Shown in pieces: positions 16,629-24,233 of a DNA stretch of 36,117 nt (positions within the stretch are counted from its first letter, which is position 1; each line of letters begins with the position of its first letter). Below the pieces are notes generated by a model. It searched no databases. It saw only the letters and a list, made by a program, of their open reading frames with translations, and had not been told where the DNA came from. Source of the DNA: an uncultured Arenicella sp. (lineage in GTDB: Bacteria > Pseudomonadota > Gammaproteobacteria > Arenicellales > Arenicellaceae). A program made the translations under genes and the position numbers. Where the stretch lies: assembly GCA_937973905.1 (NCBI GenBank), contig CALJJR010000097.1, forward strand, positions 1 through 36,117, written 5' to 3'.

Positions 16629-17789
16629 TCAATCTAGAATGCTGGTGTAGCTATCAGAGAAGACGTCACGGCCGATGATCAGTTTCATCACCTCTGATGA
16701 CCCTGCATAGATTCGGCTGATACGCGCATCGAGATACATCCGGCAAATATCGTACTCTTGCATGTACCCGGCGCCACCGTGTAGCTGCACACCTAGATCC
16801 ACCATTCGACACTGCACTTCGCTGGATTGCAATTTGGCTTTGGCGCCTTCGATAGCAGTCAGTTTGCCATCGTTGTGGATTGTTACACAGTGATCGACGT
16901 AGGCTTGCACCATGTCAATCTCCGTGTCCATCTCGGCCATTTTGAATTGCGTGTTTTGCATGTCAGACAATTTTTTGCCAAACAACTTACGCTCCATACA
17001 AAACTCTCTGGTTACATTGAAGGCTGCACGCGCTTCAGCGATATAACCCACCGCGCCCATCAAACGCTCCTCGGCGAGCCCGTGCATCAAATAGTAAAAG
17101 CCTTTACCGGGCTCCCCAAGAATATTTTCTTTTGGAATTTTCACGTTATTAAAAAAGAGCTCGGCGGTATCCTGAGCCTTCAAACCCATTTTGTCTAAAT
17201 TGCGACCACGTTCAAAGCCTTCCATGCCGCGTTCGACCATCACCAGGGTGAGTGCGTGCGAGTGATCAACTCCCTCTTGTCGAGCCGCAACGACGATTAA
17301 ATCAGCGTTGATGCCATTAGAGATATAGGTTTTTGAGCCGTTCAAGATCATATGATCACCCTCATCTTTAAGGGTCGATCGCATACCTGCTAGGTCACTG
17401 CCCGCGTCTGGTTCAGTCATCGCCACTGCGAGAATTGAGTCACCACTGACACACCCTGGCAACCAACGATCTTGCTGTTCTTCTGAACCGAAGTTTTTAA
17501 TGTATGGGCCCACCAGTCGGCTGTGCAACGAAGCAAACCATTCGCCACAACCGGCGCGTGCCACTTCTTCGATTATCACTTGCTCGTAGCGAAAATCGCT
17601 GTCGCCCAAACCGCCATATTTTTCATCCGGCCAAACCATTAGAAAGCCCTGATCGCCGGCTTTTTTGAACGCAGATCGGTCAACAATTTCTGCTTCTCGC
17701 CATGCTGGCATATTCGGTTGAATCTCTTGCTCGAGAAACTTCCTATAAGCCTCACGAAACATATCTTGTTCTTCGGTAAAATTTCTCAT
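16629..17789 (-). CDS. Acyl-CoA dehydrogenase, LCAD/IVD-like
   Basis: A 386-residue FAD acyl-CoA dehydrogenase carrying out the first beta-oxidation step and passing electrons to ETF. The signatures AVAMTEPDAGSDLAG (residues 121-135) and LGVQLHGGAGYMQEY (332-346) are intact. At the usual catalytic position of MCAD/SCAD the residue is Ala362 (IYAGSSEV) rather than Glu. The base is instead likely Glu241 in HGLAEERL, the placement found in long-chain (ACADL) and isovaleryl-CoA dehydrogenases. The ATG at 17789 has a GAGGA ribosome site five bases upstream and gives the family length. A frame open to 17942 has no support. It is co-transcribed with the racemase gene, which suggests methyl-branched substrates. 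Confidence 0.92.
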   Translation of the reverse strand: MRNFTEEQDMFREAYRKFLEQEIQPNMPAWREAEIVDRSAFKKAGDQGFLMVWPDEKYGGLGDSDFRYEQVIIEEVARAGCGEWFASLHSRLVGPYIKNFGSEEQQDRWLPGCVSGDSILAVAMTEPDAGSDLAGMRSTLKDEGDHMILNGSKTYISNGINADLIVVAARQEGVDHSHALTLVMVERGMEGFERGRNLDKMGLKAQDTAELFFNNVKIPKENILGEPGKGFYYLMHGLAEERLMGAVGYIAEARAAFNVTREFCMERKLFGKKLSDMQNTQFKMAEMDTEIDMVQAYVDHCVTIHNDGKLTAIEGAKAKLQSSEVQCRMVDLGVQLHGGAGYMQEYDICRMYLDARISRIYAGSSEVMKLIIGRDVFSDSYTSILD

Positions 17790-17794
17790 TGTAG

Positions 17795-17799
17795 TCCTC
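17795..17799 (-). promoter_or_regulatory. Ribosome binding site deciding the acyl-CoA dehydrogenase start
   Basis: GAGGA on the minus strand, five bases before the ATG at 17789. It supports this start over upstream in-frame starts at 17942 and 17852. Confidence 0.6.
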
Positions 17800-17844
17800 G
17801 TACTCAATTCTGCTGCTGACTTGACCTTCGTCATCAATCTAACC

Positions 17845-17865
17845 GCGCTCATTGTAAGTGAGCGC
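17845..17865. promoter_or_regulatory. Perfect inverted-repeat operator GCGCTCA-N7-TGAGCGC
   Basis: Two perfect 7-base arms (17845-17851 and 17859-17865) separated by TTGTAAG. The dyad covers the -10 box and the end of the spacer of the promoter above, where a bound TetR- or GntR-like repressor would block polymerase. A third copy of GCGCTCA lies at 17889-17895, exactly 44 bases from the first, next to the -35-like TTGACA (17899-17904) facing the divergent SDR gene. The regulator is not identified. Confidence 0.55.
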
Positions 17866-17878
17866 CAGCAACGATCAA
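17851..17878 (-). promoter_or_regulatory. Promoter of the acyl-CoA dehydrogenase / racemase operon
   Basis: On the minus strand, TTGATC (17878-17873), a 16-base spacer and TACAAT (17856-17851) resemble a sigma-70 promoter. The expected transcript would start near 17844, leaving a leader of about 55 bases. Confidence 0.5.
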
Positions 17879-17898
17879 TGGCAAAATTGCGCTCATAA

Positions 17899-17904
17899 TT
17901 GACA
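17899..17904 (+). promoter_or_regulatory. Possible -35 box of the SDR gene
   Basis: TTGACA is a perfect -35 consensus, 75 bases before the SDR ATG. The matching -10 is poor (CAGATA or GATAAA 17-19 bases downstream), so activation by a regulator is possible. Confidence 0.35.
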
Positions 17905-17973
17905 TAATTACTCAAATATTTCAGATAAATTGACGAAACCATTCACAAATGTGATCTGACTTAGGAATAAAAC

Positions 17974-18774
17974 ATGTATCAGGCTGACTTACTAAAAGGA
18001 AAAACTGCATTTATTGCCGGTGGCACCAGCGGCATCAACTTAAGCATTGCCAAAGGGCTAGCTAGCTATGGCGCCAGCGTGACAGTACTCGGCCGCGATG
18101 TGAGTAAAGCTCAAGCAGCCGCCGATGAGGTAGCTGCGAACGGCTCAGGTAAAAGCGCTGCTGAAACGGCTGATGTCCGTGACCCAGACCAAGTTCTAAA
18201 AGCGCTACAAAACGCGCGCGAAAATTTCGGCAAGATTGACATATTAATTTCCGGCGCTGCGGGCAACTTTCCAGCGCCGGCCTTGGGCATTTCGCCGAAA
18301 GGGTTTAAGACCGTGGTCGACATTGATCTGTTAGGCACGTACAACGTATTTCATTGCGGGTTTGAGCACCTAAATCAAGGTGCTTCATTGATTGCGATTA
18401 CAGCGCCGCAGGCGGTCGTCCCTATGCCGTACCAAGCGCATGTGTGCGCAGCCAAGGCCGGTATCAATATGCTGATTAAATGTCTGGCTCTTGAATGGGG
18501 GCCAGCTGGGCTGAGGGTTAACGGCATCTCCCCTGGCCCCATTGAAGAGACTGAAGGCTACGAAAGACTCGCTCCAAATGAACAGGCCAAGCAACAGATG
18601 GTCAAACAAATTCCATCACGCCGCGCGGGCACGGGCAATGACATTGCAGATGCGGCCATCTATCTCGGCTCCTCGCTAAGCTCATACGTAAACGGCACTA
18701 TTCTAACCGTTGATGGTGGCACCGAACTTGGCGACGCCAGTGCTGACTGCTTGAGCATACCCGCAAGAAAATAG
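17974..18774 (+). CDS. SDR oxidoreductase resembling peroxisomal 2,4-dienoyl-CoA reductase
   Basis: A 266-residue short-chain dehydrogenase with a Rossmann start (FIAGGTSGINLSIA, residues 13-26; the last Gly of the usual GIG is Asn) and the late motif ALEWGPAGLRVNGISPGPI at 172-190. The classical YxxxK is missing its Tyr: Lys161 is kept in HVCAAK, but the residue four before it is Val157, preceded by His156. Peroxisomal 2,4-dienoyl-CoA reductases (human DECR2) show the same change, together with an acidic residue matching Asp118 (VVDIDLLGTYNV) and the GPIxxTEG sequence. The enzyme probably uses NADPH to reduce 2,4-dienoyl-CoA esters from unsaturated acids. It is divergent from the acyl-CoA dehydrogenase gene and converges on the enoyl-CoA hydratase gene. 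Confidence 0.83.
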   Translation: MYQADLLKGKTAFIAGGTSGINLSIAKGLASYGASVTVLGRDVSKAQAAADEVAANGSGKSAAETADVRDPDQVLKALQNARENFGKIDILISGAAGNFPAPALGISPKGFKTVVDIDLLGTYNVFHCGFEHLNQGASLIAITAPQAVVPMPYQAHVCAAKAGINMLIKCLALEWGPAGLRVNGISPGPIEETEGYERLAPNEQAKQQMVKQIPSRRAGTGNDIADAAIYLGSSLSSYVNGTILTVDGGTELGDASADCLSIPARK

Positions 18775-18820
18775 ACAAGCGGACTGCTTTAATAGCGTTG
18801 CTTGCCGGACACCATGAACG

Positions 18821-18854
18821 GGATCTAGTCAGAGCTCATGCCCTAGCTAGATCC
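18821..18854. terminator. Hairpin between convergent genes
   Basis: GGATCTAG (18821-18828) and CTAGATCC (18847-18854) form a perfect 8-bp stem with an 18-base loop. It lies in the 89-base gap between the SDR and enoyl-CoA hydratase stops. There is no T-run on either side, so it may be a bidirectional transcript-end stabiliser rather than a classical terminator. Confidence 0.4.
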
Positions 18855-18863
18855 AAAGTCGAT

Positions 18864-19646
18864 TTATCGACCTTTAAATGTCGGCTTCTGTTTGTTTAAA
18901 AATGCCTCAGATGCATTGACGGCGTCTTCTGATTTAATCAGAGAAGACTGCAGTACCGCCTCTTCATCAATGACCTGCGAATAGCTCATATTGAAAGCCT
19001 TGCGCATCAAACTCTTGGTCGCTTGCTGAGCCAAGGGGGCTCCCTGAGAAAGCTTATGCGCCCACTCTGAAGCCGCGCTCATTAACTCTTCGGGCGCGAC
19101 CACTTTATTCGCCAAGCCAAGCTCAAGACACTCATTCGCGCTAAGACGGCCAGCATCAATCGCCATTTCAAACGCGCGTTGGTAACCTATTTTTTGCAAC
19201 AACAACCAAGTCGCTCCAATATCCGGCATTAAACCAATGGCGGAAAAAGCCTGATAAATAAATGCGTCCTCAGCCATGATCATTAAGTCACAATTCATTG
19301 CCACAGCGCTTGCAGCACCTGCGCAGGCGCCATTAACCGCGGCAATATAGATTTTGCTCGAATTGTGAATGCCCATCACCCACGGCTTGTATTCTGCAGC
19401 ACACTGATCAACAAAGGTGTCGTAGCCCGGCATGCCTTCTGATAAATCGGCGCCAGCAGAAAATGCGCGCCCAGCTCCGGTGAAAATTACCACCCGAACG
19501 GCGTCGTCTTCTTCGATTAGTTGAATTGCCTCGAGCAACCCCAAACGCATCTCTTGATTGAACGCATTGAGCTTTTGCGGCGCATTCAGCGACAAAGTCG
19601 CAACAGCTCCATCAACATCTAAATTAAGAAATTGATTGTTTAACAT
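18864..19646 (-). CDS. Enoyl-CoA hydratase/isomerase family protein
   Basis: A 260-residue crotonase-fold protein. The oxyanion-hole segments are visible as GAGRAFSAGADLSEG (around residues 55-70) and VNGACAGAASAVAMNCDLMI (104-123). The second oxyanion motif reads GACAGAAS, and in the position of the first hydratase glutamate there is Ala, while the region YQAFSAIGLMPDIGATWLL has Asp near the second. So it may be an isomerase or hydratase with altered chemistry. It is the third gene of the fadA-fadJ-echA operon, 24 bases after fadJ with a GGAGG ribosome site. Length is standard. The exact reaction is uncertain. Confidence 0.85.
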   Translation of the reverse strand: MLNNQFLNLDVDGAVATLSLNAPQKLNAFNQEMRLGLLEAIQLIEEDDAVRVVIFTGAGRAFSAGADLSEGMPGYDTFVDQCAAEYKPWVMGIHNSSKIYIAAVNGACAGAASAVAMNCDLMIMAEDAFIYQAFSAIGLMPDIGATWLLLQKIGYQRAFEMAIDAGRLSANECLELGLANKVVAPEELMSAASEWAHKLSQGAPLAQQATKSLMRKAFNMSYSQVIDEEAVLQSSLIKSEDAVNASEAFLNKQKPTFKGR

Positions 19647-19670
19647 TGTCGCCGTACCTCCATAAATTAG

Positions 19671-21818
19671 TTAGGCAAATAGTTCGCCAGAGGCCGCGCG
19701 CTGCTTAACAATGTCAGGACAGACAAAGCGATCACCGTATTTCTCACTCAATTCATCGCAGCGCTGGATAAAATTATCCAAGCCATAAGTGTTGACGTAT
19801 TGGATAAAACCCCCGGTGTGAGCGGGGGCGCCAATTCCGAAAATAGAACCGATATTGCCATCGGCTACGGTACGCAACACGCCAGACTCAAGACATTTCA
19901 AGGCCTCGATCACCTGACGAAACATCAAACGGTCTTTTATATCCTCGTCTGATACTTGTACGCTTTCATCATAATAGAGGTCCAACAAACCGGGCCAAAT
20001 GCTCTTGGTGCCATCATCATGGTACTCATAATAGCCACCCCCATGGTGCCGGCCACCGCGCCCGTTGTCTTCAACTAAATCTTTAATCACACGACGTATG
20101 ACTGTGCCATCGCCCCACTTGTCAAGAACACCCATCTCCTTCCAGGTTTCTTGCGCTTTGCGGCTAAGCTCGAGACTGGTTTCATCTTGAATTTGCAACG
20201 GCCCCACTGGCATGCCAATCGCTTTACCCAGGTTATCGATTTTAATTGGGTGGACACCTTCCACGAGCAAATTGGCCGCTTCGTCTAAATAGGTGCCAAA
20301 GGTACGTGACGTAAAGAACCCCAGTGAATCATTGACGACAATCGGTGTTTTACGTATTTGTTGCGCGTAGTCAAAGGCTTTGGCTAAGGCCATATCAGAC
20401 GTTTTCTCACCACAAATAATCTCCACCAAAGGCATTTTGTCGACAGGCGAGAAAAAGTGCACTCCAATGAAATTTTCTGGCTTAGCGGCTGCTTCGGCTA
20501 ATTGCGTTATTGGTAAGGTCGATGTATTAGAACCCCACACACCATCTGCAGTTAAGTATCCTTCTAGTTCCTTGGTTATCTCATGCTTAAGACCAATGTT
20601 TTCAAACACGGCCTCGATAATTAGATCGCAACCAGCCAGATCATCATTCTCGGCTGTGGCCTTGATCAACCCTAAGACGGCCGCGGCTTTATCTTCATCC
20701 ATTTGGCCGCGTTTTATGCGCTTTTGCAACAAGGCTTCTGAGTACGCCTTGCCCTTTTCGGCTGCCTCCAATGAGATATCCTTCAGCACTACTTCAATAC
20801 CAGCCATCGCTGACACGTAGGCAATGCCCTGCCCCATCATGCCGGCACCAAGAATACCGACTTTCTTAGTCAGCTGTTTTTCAACTTCCTGAGGTCGACT
20901 GGCGCCGCCATTCACTTTGTTGAGCTGAAAGAAAAAGGCGTTGATCATATTTTTCGCGACTGGGTTGGTAGCCACCCGCGCAAACTCTCTGCCCTCAATT
21001 CGTAAGGCGGTCTCAAGGTCTAACATGGACGATTGAAAGGCCACATCCATGGCCGCAGTCATGTGCGGCATCAACCCGCGCGTCTTCTGATTAAGCATGG
21101 TCGGCGCCATGGCAGCCAACTGGGCGTTGCGCGGCGAGTTGATCGGTCCGCCAGGAATTTTAAACCCTTTCTTATCCCAAGGCTGAACAACGGCATCCTC
21201 GTTATCTTTGTTTTCTAAAATCCATGCTTTTGCGGCAGGTAGCAATTCATCCAACGAATCAACGGTCTGTTCAATTAAGCCAGCCGCAAGCGCCTTGGCA
21301 GGAGTGAGCCGTTTACCTTCCAAAATTAGCGGCAAGGCTTTTTCAACGCCGATCTTCTTGGTCAATCTCACCACGCCGCCGCCGCCCGGGAATAGGCCCA
21401 GGCCGCACTCCGGCAAACCGATTTGCACGCTTTTGAGATTGAACGCGACCCGATGGTTACACACCAAACAGAGCTCGTATCCACCGCCCAAGGCTGCGCC
21501 ATTTATCGCAGCAACAACAGGCACCTGCATGGTTTCAAGGGTGCGTAATCCAGCCTTCATGTTCTCGGTGTTCTCCCGAAACGTGTCGACATTTTCCGCA
21601 TCTGCTTGCACCAGCATGGTGAGATCGCCGCCAGCAAAAAATACTTTCTTGGCTGACGCTATGACCACCCCAGTTAAATCGCTCTCGGCCTCCAGTTTGG
21701 CCAATGTTTCACCCATCAGACGATGATATTCATCGTTCATTGCGTTAACCGGCCCGCTCATATCCATGGTGACCGTTACGATGCCGTCTTGATCTTTTTC
21801 GTAGTGAAATGCACTCAT
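19671..21818 (-). CDS. fadJ: Bifunctional enoyl-CoA hydratase / 3-hydroxyacyl-CoA dehydrogenase
   Basis: A 715-residue FadJ/FadB-type alpha subunit of the beta-oxidation complex. Residues 1-200 are the crotonase domain: AGGDLTML, then NGAALGGGYELCLVCNHRVA with the first catalytic Glu, and LPECGLGLFPGGGG with the second. From about residue 308 the NAD-binding domain begins (KKVGILGAGMMGQGIAYVSA). It contains SNTSTLPITQLAEAA, and GVHFFSPVDKMPLVEII with the catalytic His. C-terminal domains follow. It converts trans-2-enoyl-CoA to 3-ketoacyl-CoA in two steps. It is 31 bases after the thiolase gene with an AAAGG site. Length matches E. coli FadJ (714). Confidence 0.94.
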   Translation of the reverse strand: MSAFHYEKDQDGIVTVTMDMSGPVNAMNDEYHRLMGETLAKLEAESDLTGVVIASAKKVFFAGGDLTMLVQADAENVDTFRENTENMKAGLRTLETMQVPVVAAINGAALGGGYELCLVCNHRVAFNLKSVQIGLPECGLGLFPGGGGVVRLTKKIGVEKALPLILEGKRLTPAKALAAGLIEQTVDSLDELLPAAKAWILENKDNEDAVVQPWDKKGFKIPGGPINSPRNAQLAAMAPTMLNQKTRGLMPHMTAAMDVAFQSSMLDLETALRIEGREFARVATNPVAKNMINAFFFQLNKVNGGASRPQEVEKQLTKKVGILGAGMMGQGIAYVSAMAGIEVVLKDISLEAAEKGKAYSEALLQKRIKRGQMDEDKAAAVLGLIKATAENDDLAGCDLIIEAVFENIGLKHEITKELEGYLTADGVWGSNTSTLPITQLAEAAAKPENFIGVHFFSPVDKMPLVEIICGEKTSDMALAKAFDYAQQIRKTPIVVNDSLGFFTSRTFGTYLDEAANLLVEGVHPIKIDNLGKAIGMPVGPLQIQDETSLELSRKAQETWKEMGVLDKWGDGTVIRRVIKDLVEDNGRGGRHHGGGYYEYHDDGTKSIWPGLLDLYYDESVQVSDEDIKDRLMFRQVIEALKCLESGVLRTVADGNIGSIFGIGAPAHTGGFIQYVNTYGLDNFIQRCDELSEKYGDRFVCPDIVKQRAASGELFA

Positions 21819-21849
21819 TATTTGTAACCTTTAATCTTGTCTACTGTTC

Positions 21850-23058
21850 TTATGTACGTTCGATAATGCAAGAGATGCCCATGCCGCCACCGACACACAG
21901 CGATAACATTGCGCGCTGCTTGTCTTGACGTTCTAACTCATCCAACATGGTGCTAACCAAGCAACCACCTGTAGCACCAAGCGGGTGCCCCATAGCAATT
22001 GAACCACCGTTGACGTTAGTCACTGAATGGTCGATATCGAGGTCACGCATATAACGCAGCGCTACTGAAGCGAAAGCCTCGTTTATTTCCCACAAGTCGA
22101 TATCTTGTTCCGTCATACCGGCAGTTTTGAGGCATTTTTTCGCAGCCGGGCCAGGCCCTGCCAACATGATGATGGGGTCGCTAGAAACAATCGCTCCGGC
22201 AACCACTCGTCCACGTGCTTTTAGACCTAGATCTTTACCTGCTTGTTCGCTACCGATAAGTACGGCACTGGCACCGTCGACAATGCCGGATGAATTGCCA
22301 GGCGTATGCACGTGATTAATACGATCAAGCTGATTGTATTTGCGAATAATAATGTCATCGAAACCGTACTGCCCCATCTGCTCAAAGGAAGCACGTAAAT
22401 TACCCAACACTTCCATTGTGGTGCCGGGCTTGATGAAATCATCACGCTCTAAAATAACTTCGTTATTCGCATCTCTGACCGGCACCACCGATTTATCGAA
22501 GTAGCCATTATCACGAGCATGCGCCGCGCGGTTTTGTGATTCCATTGCAAAGGCATCGACATCTTCACGGGAGTAGCCATCGAGGGTGGCAATCGTATCA
22601 GCGCCAATACCTTGAGGAACAAAGCCAGTTTTGATCATAAACGCAGGGTCGCTCCCCATCGCGCCACCATCCGAGCCCATCGGTACGCGAGACATCGATT
22701 CGACGCCGCCTGCAACCACCAATTGTTCCCAGCCTGAGGCCACTTTTTGCGCTGCGGTATTTACCGCTTCTAAGCCCGATGCGCAAAAACGATTGAGTTG
22801 TACACCAGCCACGGATTCATCCCAATCGGCATTCTGCACCATCGATTTTGCGATATCTGCGCCCTGCTCGCCAACTGGGCCGACGCAGCCCATGATCACA
22901 TCATCGACGTACGATGTATCTAAATCATTACGCTCTTGGAGTGAACGCAACAATCCTGCACCTAGATCAACTGGTTTAACTTCGTGCAAGCTGCCATCGG
23001 CTTTGCCTTTGCTGCGGGGGGTTCGTATTGCGTCGTAAATGAAAGCGGTATTGCTCAT
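21850..23058 (-). CDS. fadA: 3-ketoacyl-CoA thiolase (acetyl-CoA C-acyltransferase)
   Basis: A 402-residue thiolase for the last beta-oxidation step. The acyl-accepting Cys92 lies in [13 protein letters not shown]. The second half has the catalytic His in [10 protein letters not shown] and the proton-shuttle Cys in [11 protein letters not shown]. It opens the fadA-fadJ-echA operon and is divergent from an AraC-type regulator. I chose the ATG at 23058: a GAGG site lies six bases upstream, and the protein then begins as thiolases do ([18 protein letters not shown]). The frame extends to 23133, but that part has no similarity to thiolases. FadI is an alternative name, since the partner resembles FadJ. 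Confidence 0.93.
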   Translation of the reverse strand: MSNTAFIYDAIRTPRSKGKADGSLHEVKPVDLGAGLLRSLQERNDLDTSYVDDVIMGCVGPVGEQGADIAKSMVQNADWDESVAGVQLNRFCASGLEAVNTAAQKVASGWEQLVVAGGVESMSRVPMGSDGGAMGSDPAFMIKTGFVPQGIGADTIATLDGYSREDVDAFAMESQNRAAHARDNGYFDKSVVPVRDANNEVILERDDFIKPGTTMEVLGNLRASFEQMGQYGFDDIIIRKYNQLDRINHVHTPGNSSGIVDGASAVLIGSEQAGKDLGLKARGRVVAGAIVSSDPIIMLAGPGPAAKKCLKTAGMTEQDIDLWEINEAFASVALRYMRDLDIDHSVTNVNGGSIAMGHPLGATGGCLVSTMLDELERQDKQRAMLSLCVGGGMGISCIIERT

Positions 23059-23064
23059 TGCGGG

Positions 23065-23068
23065 CCTC
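23065..23068 (-). promoter_or_regulatory. Ribosome binding site of the fadA-like thiolase
   Basis: GAGG on the minus strand, six bases before the ATG at 23058. It fixes this start against the 25-codon upstream extension. Confidence 0.5.
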
Positions 23069-23214
23069 GCGGGTTTGAGGGGTTCTAGAAACTGGACCAT
23101 TCTACGCCGGGTCCACACCCTGATTAATGACAAAAGCCTCGCTTAAATAGACATATTTTCCCATTTATGCGCGTAAAATGTGCTCAAACTATCAAAAACT
23201 AAAAATTGAATCTG

Positions 23215-24231
23215 ATGCAGGAATCTACGATCGCCGGAATATTTGTCGAGATGTTAATCGCTGGTGCGGCTCAGCAGGGTATCGATGTGGACAATATCTT
23301 GCTCAAGCATGGTATCTCGCGCCTCTCGGTAAAGAACTCCAGCCACCGCGTACCCGTGGAGAACTTCGCCTACGTCGCAGTCGATTTGATGCAGGCGATG
23401 GATGATGAATTTTTAGGATTGACATCAACACGCCAACCACTGGGCAGTTTTAATATGATGTGCCGCGCATCCATCAGCACTAAAACTATCAAGCACTCGG
23501 TGCAGCGCTGCGCCAACTTTTGGAATCTTTTCAACAACACATTTCGACATGAGGTGCTTATATCGGGAGGGCGAATTCACTACCATTTGAATCGTTTACC
23601 GGATGGAACTCTCTTGAACAACTATGGAATCGAGTCTTTGCTCTCCAGCATCCACCGCTTTCATTGTTGGCTTGGAGGTCAATTCATCCCCCTACTCTCG
23701 GTATCACTCGATTATGCGGAGCCAGACTACAGCGAAGCTTATAAACCGCTGTTTTATGGGGCCCCTATTCGCTATCAACAAGCGCAAGCTGGAATCGAGT
23801 TTGAGGCCCGTTATGGCAATCTCGACATAATCCAAACCGCAGACACTCTAGACCGCTATCTAGAAGGTCAAAACCTGTCACTGCTCAATCAGCCGAAAAG
23901 ATATCGGGCTTTTAGTGATCAGGTTCGTCGTTGGCTAGAAAAGTGTATTCAACAAGGCCGTCAAGCCCCTGGACTCGCCGATGCCGCCAAACATTTCCAA
24001 CTCAGCCAGCAAGTGCTGCACCGCCGCCTGCGCGCAGAAAACTCCTCGTTTAAAGAGCTCAAAATGCAAACCCGTCGCGACTTGGCAATCAACCTACTAT
24101 TCAGTGATCGCTATCGCATCGATGAGATTGCCAATCGAACTGGCTTTTCTGAGCCGAGCGCGTTTATCCGCGCTTTTAAGACTTGGACTGGTGAAACACC
24201 ACTGCAATACCGGCAGAAAAATGCGCTTTAG
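23215..24231 (+). CDS. AraC-family transcriptional regulator
   Basis: A 338-residue regulator. Residues 15-200 form an AraC_binding_2/Arabinose_bd-type sensing domain (GIDVDNILLKHGIS, then LGSFNMMCRASISTKTIK), as in the OruR/ArgR-like and lipid-related AraC proteins. The C-terminal 100 residues carry two helix-turn-helix motifs (LADAAKHFQLSQQVLHRRLR and IDEIANRTGFSEPSAFIRAF), ending in the typical WTGETPLQYR. It is transcribed away from fadA-fadJ-echA with 156 bases between the starts, so control of that operon is likely; an acyl-CoA or fatty acid as effector is inference. I use the ATG at 23215; a TTG three codons earlier is possible. No Shine-Dalgarno is visible. The stop is 2 bases from that of the convergent thiolase. 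Confidence 0.9.
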   Translation: MQESTIAGIFVEMLIAGAAQQGIDVDNILLKHGISRLSVKNSSHRVPVENFAYVAVDLMQAMDDEFLGLTSTRQPLGSFNMMCRASISTKTIKHSVQRCANFWNLFNNTFRHEVLISGGRIHYHLNRLPDGTLLNNYGIESLLSSIHRFHCWLGGQFIPLLSVSLDYAEPDYSEAYKPLFYGAPIRYQQAQAGIEFEARYGNLDIIQTADTLDRYLEGQNLSLLNQPKRYRAFSDQVRRWLEKCIQQGRQAPGLADAAKHFQLSQQVLHRRLRAENSSFKELKMQTRRDLAINLLFSDRYRIDEIANRTGFSEPSAFIRAFKTWTGETPLQYRQKNAL

Positions 24232-24233
24232 TA

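Noticed and set aside
17790-17942. N-terminal extension of the acyl-CoA dehydrogenase frame up to 17942
   Set aside because: The extra 51 codons have no family similarity, contain the likely promoter and operator, and the ATG at 17789 has a good GAGGA site and gives the family length.
17974-18774. Loss of the YxxxK Tyr as a sign of an inactive SDR pseudogene
   Set aside because: The frame is intact and the replacement pattern matches that of peroxisomal dienoyl-CoA reductases, which are active without this Tyr.
23059-23133. Upstream 25-codon extension of the fadA-like thiolase
   Set aside because: Not thiolase-like, and a GAGG ribosome site sits six bases before the ATG at 23058.
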